Source: an uncultured Bacteroidota bacterium | GTDB taxonomy: Bacteria > Bacteroidota > Bacteroidia > Bacteroidales > P3 | Direction of reading: 5' to 3' | Assembly (NCBI GenBank): GCA_902766265.1 | Contig: CACXCY010000204.1 | Coordinates: 1-17,316 of the forward strand | DNA: 17,316 nucleotides | Shown here: piece after piece, positions 16,941 through 17,316 of the stretch | How positions within the stretch are numbered: the first letter of the stretch is position 1 | Layout: every line of letters starts with the position of its first letter | Translations under genes and position numbers: made by a program | The notes under the pieces: generated by a model | Seen by the model: only the letters and a program-made list of their open reading frames with translations | Databases searched by the model: none | What the model was told of the DNA's origin: nothing

Positions 16941-17113
16941 ACTTGGTGTGCATGCTTCCACACCATGGTGTGCATGCAAATAGACCATGGTGTATTTACA
17001 AATAGACCATGGTGTATTCATAAATAGACCATGGTGTATTCATAAATAGACCATGGTGTACGCGCAAATAGACCATGGTGTATTTATAAACAGACCATGG
17101 TGTACGCGCAAAC
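16939..17113. repeat. 22-bp tandem repeat array centred on ACCATGGT
   Basis: Seven contiguous 22-bp units begin at 16960, 16982, 17004, 17026, 17048, 17070 and 17092, filling 16960-17113 exactly. Each has a constant core, AGACCATGGTGT (ACACCATGGTGT in the first unit, a perfect 12-bp palindrome), then a variable 6-7 nt and AAAT or AAAC. The variable part falls into a few types: GCATGC, ATTTACA/ATTTATA, ATTCATA (twice in adjacent identical units) and ACGCGCA (twice). A decayed 21-nt copy with TTGG in place of ATGG lies just upstream (16939-16959). The 22-nt period is close to two DNA helical turns. Function is unknown. Confidence 0.9.
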
Positions 17114-17174
17114 ACACAAGGAGAAACCCCATGAAGTGGCCGCCATGTTTCCAAATGACAACGCCCTCAATCCG

Positions 17175-17213
17175 GGCGGCAACGCCTGCCGGGCTCCGCG
17201 GCCCCTGCTTTTT
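17175..17213 (+). terminator. Candidate intrinsic terminator
   Basis: GGCG-GCAA-CGCC (17175-17186) is a small stem closed by a GNRA-type tetraloop. GGGC (17191-17194) then pairs with GCCC (17201-17204) over a 6-nt loop, and a run of five Ts follows at 17209-17213. The stems are short, so the call is tentative. It would end transcription arriving from the permease gene or the repeat array before the downstream promoter. Confidence 0.35.
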
Positions 17214-17268
17214 CGCCGTTAACATTTCACCGAAATCATAAAAAACGCGCCATACGCTTTTTTTTGCG

Positions 17269-17276
17269 TACCTTTG
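17269..17276 (+). promoter_or_regulatory. -7 promoter element for the gene starting at 17304
   Basis: TACCTTTG at 17269-17276 matches the Bacteroidota -7 consensus TAnnTTTG and lies 27 nt before the ATG. The surroundings, a T-run then GCGTACCTTTGCAC, closely resemble the PpiD-gene promoter (TTCGTACTTTTGCAC at 9186-9200). No TTTG is found at -33 (around 17246), so the upstream element is weak or replaced. Transcription should start near 17281-17285, giving a leader of about 20 nt. Confidence 0.6.
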
Positions 17277-17303
17277 CACCGAACTTAAAAGCACAACAAC
17301 ACC

Positions 17304-17316
17304 ATGGAGAACAACT
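17304..17316 (+). CDS. Start of a further gene, cut by the window end
   Basis: An ATG at 17304 opens a frame reading M-E-N-N before the sequence ends. The call rests on its position: 27 nt after a -7 promoter element, with an A-rich leader and an AAC-rich start usual for Bacteroidota genes. Nothing can be said about the product. Confidence 0.45.

Larger units (their letters stand above)
16810..17303. other. 494-nt intergenic region with stem-loop, 22-bp tandem array and promoter
   Basis: This is the longest non-coding stretch in the window. In order it holds an unassigned segment (16810-16903), a stem-loop (16904-16940), a 22-bp tandem array (16939-17113), a segment with two GC-rich hairpins and a T-run (17114-17213), an A/T-rich tract, and a -7 promoter element (17269-17276) before the next ATG. 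The short ORFs that cross it run through the 22-bp repeat, whose period is not a multiple of three, so the array is unlikely to be coding. Confidence 0.7.

Noticed and set aside
16939..17113. The 22-bp array as a CRISPR
   Set aside because: The units abut without unique spacers, the variable part is only 6-7 nt and recurs between units, and no cas gene is in the window.
16820..17241. Short frames crossing the tandem array on either strand
   Set aside because: The 22-nt period shifts the frame at every unit, so no consistent repeated peptide results and codon use is unlike the real genes.

Overview
The window looks like chromosomal DNA from a member of the Bacteroidota, most likely order Bacteroidales. 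The grounds are a giant secreted protein ending in a type IX secretion (T9SS) sorting domain, a consensus Bacteroidota promoter (TTTG, 19 nt, TAnnTTTG) before the PpiD-like gene, the near absence of Shine-Dalgarno sequences, and the family types of the conserved genes. No RNA gene, phage, insertion sequence or CRISPR array was found.

Layout. Bases 1-7386 (+) hold the 3' part of a very large modular surface or secreted protein. Its visible 2461 residues contain two copies of an IYMG-type module, nine fibronectin III-like domains, five cleaved-adhesin/MAM-like domains, five InlB-B-type repeats and the T9SS tail. A convergent gap with palindromic repeats (7387-7572) separates it from a minus-strand tRNA-dihydrouridine synthase gene (7573-8544). 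Cytidine deaminase (8619-9092, +) is divergent from that gene.

From 9251 to 16809 five plus-strand genes form an envelope-biogenesis block: a PpiD/SurA-like peptidylprolyl isomerase with a textbook promoter; a structured 176-nt gap with a strong hairpin; a membrane-anchored M23 (LytM) peptidase; dxr (MEP isoprenoid pathway, 8 nt after the M23 stop); the site-2 protease RseP; and an LptF/LptG-family lipopolysaccharide-export permease. Together they cover envelope protein folding, peptidoglycan hydrolysis, isoprenoid precursor supply (undecaprenyl carrier and quinones), intramembrane proteolysis and LPS export. M23-dxr-rseP are close enough to be one transcript; the permease may also have its own weak promoter.

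The last 507 bases are intergenic DNA followed by the start of one more gene. They hold a stem-loop, an array of seven 22-bp tandem repeats (plus one decayed copy) each centred on the palindrome ACCATGGT, a possible terminator, a -7 promoter element, and an ATG at 17304 cut off by the window end.

The most unusual items are the 22-bp palindromic array, the 819-codon super-repeat inside the T9SS protein, two insertions in RseP, and the row of hairpins between the PpiD-like and M23 genes. Most of the window is conserved housekeeping and envelope genes, and nothing seen clearly amounts to a complete undescribed system.
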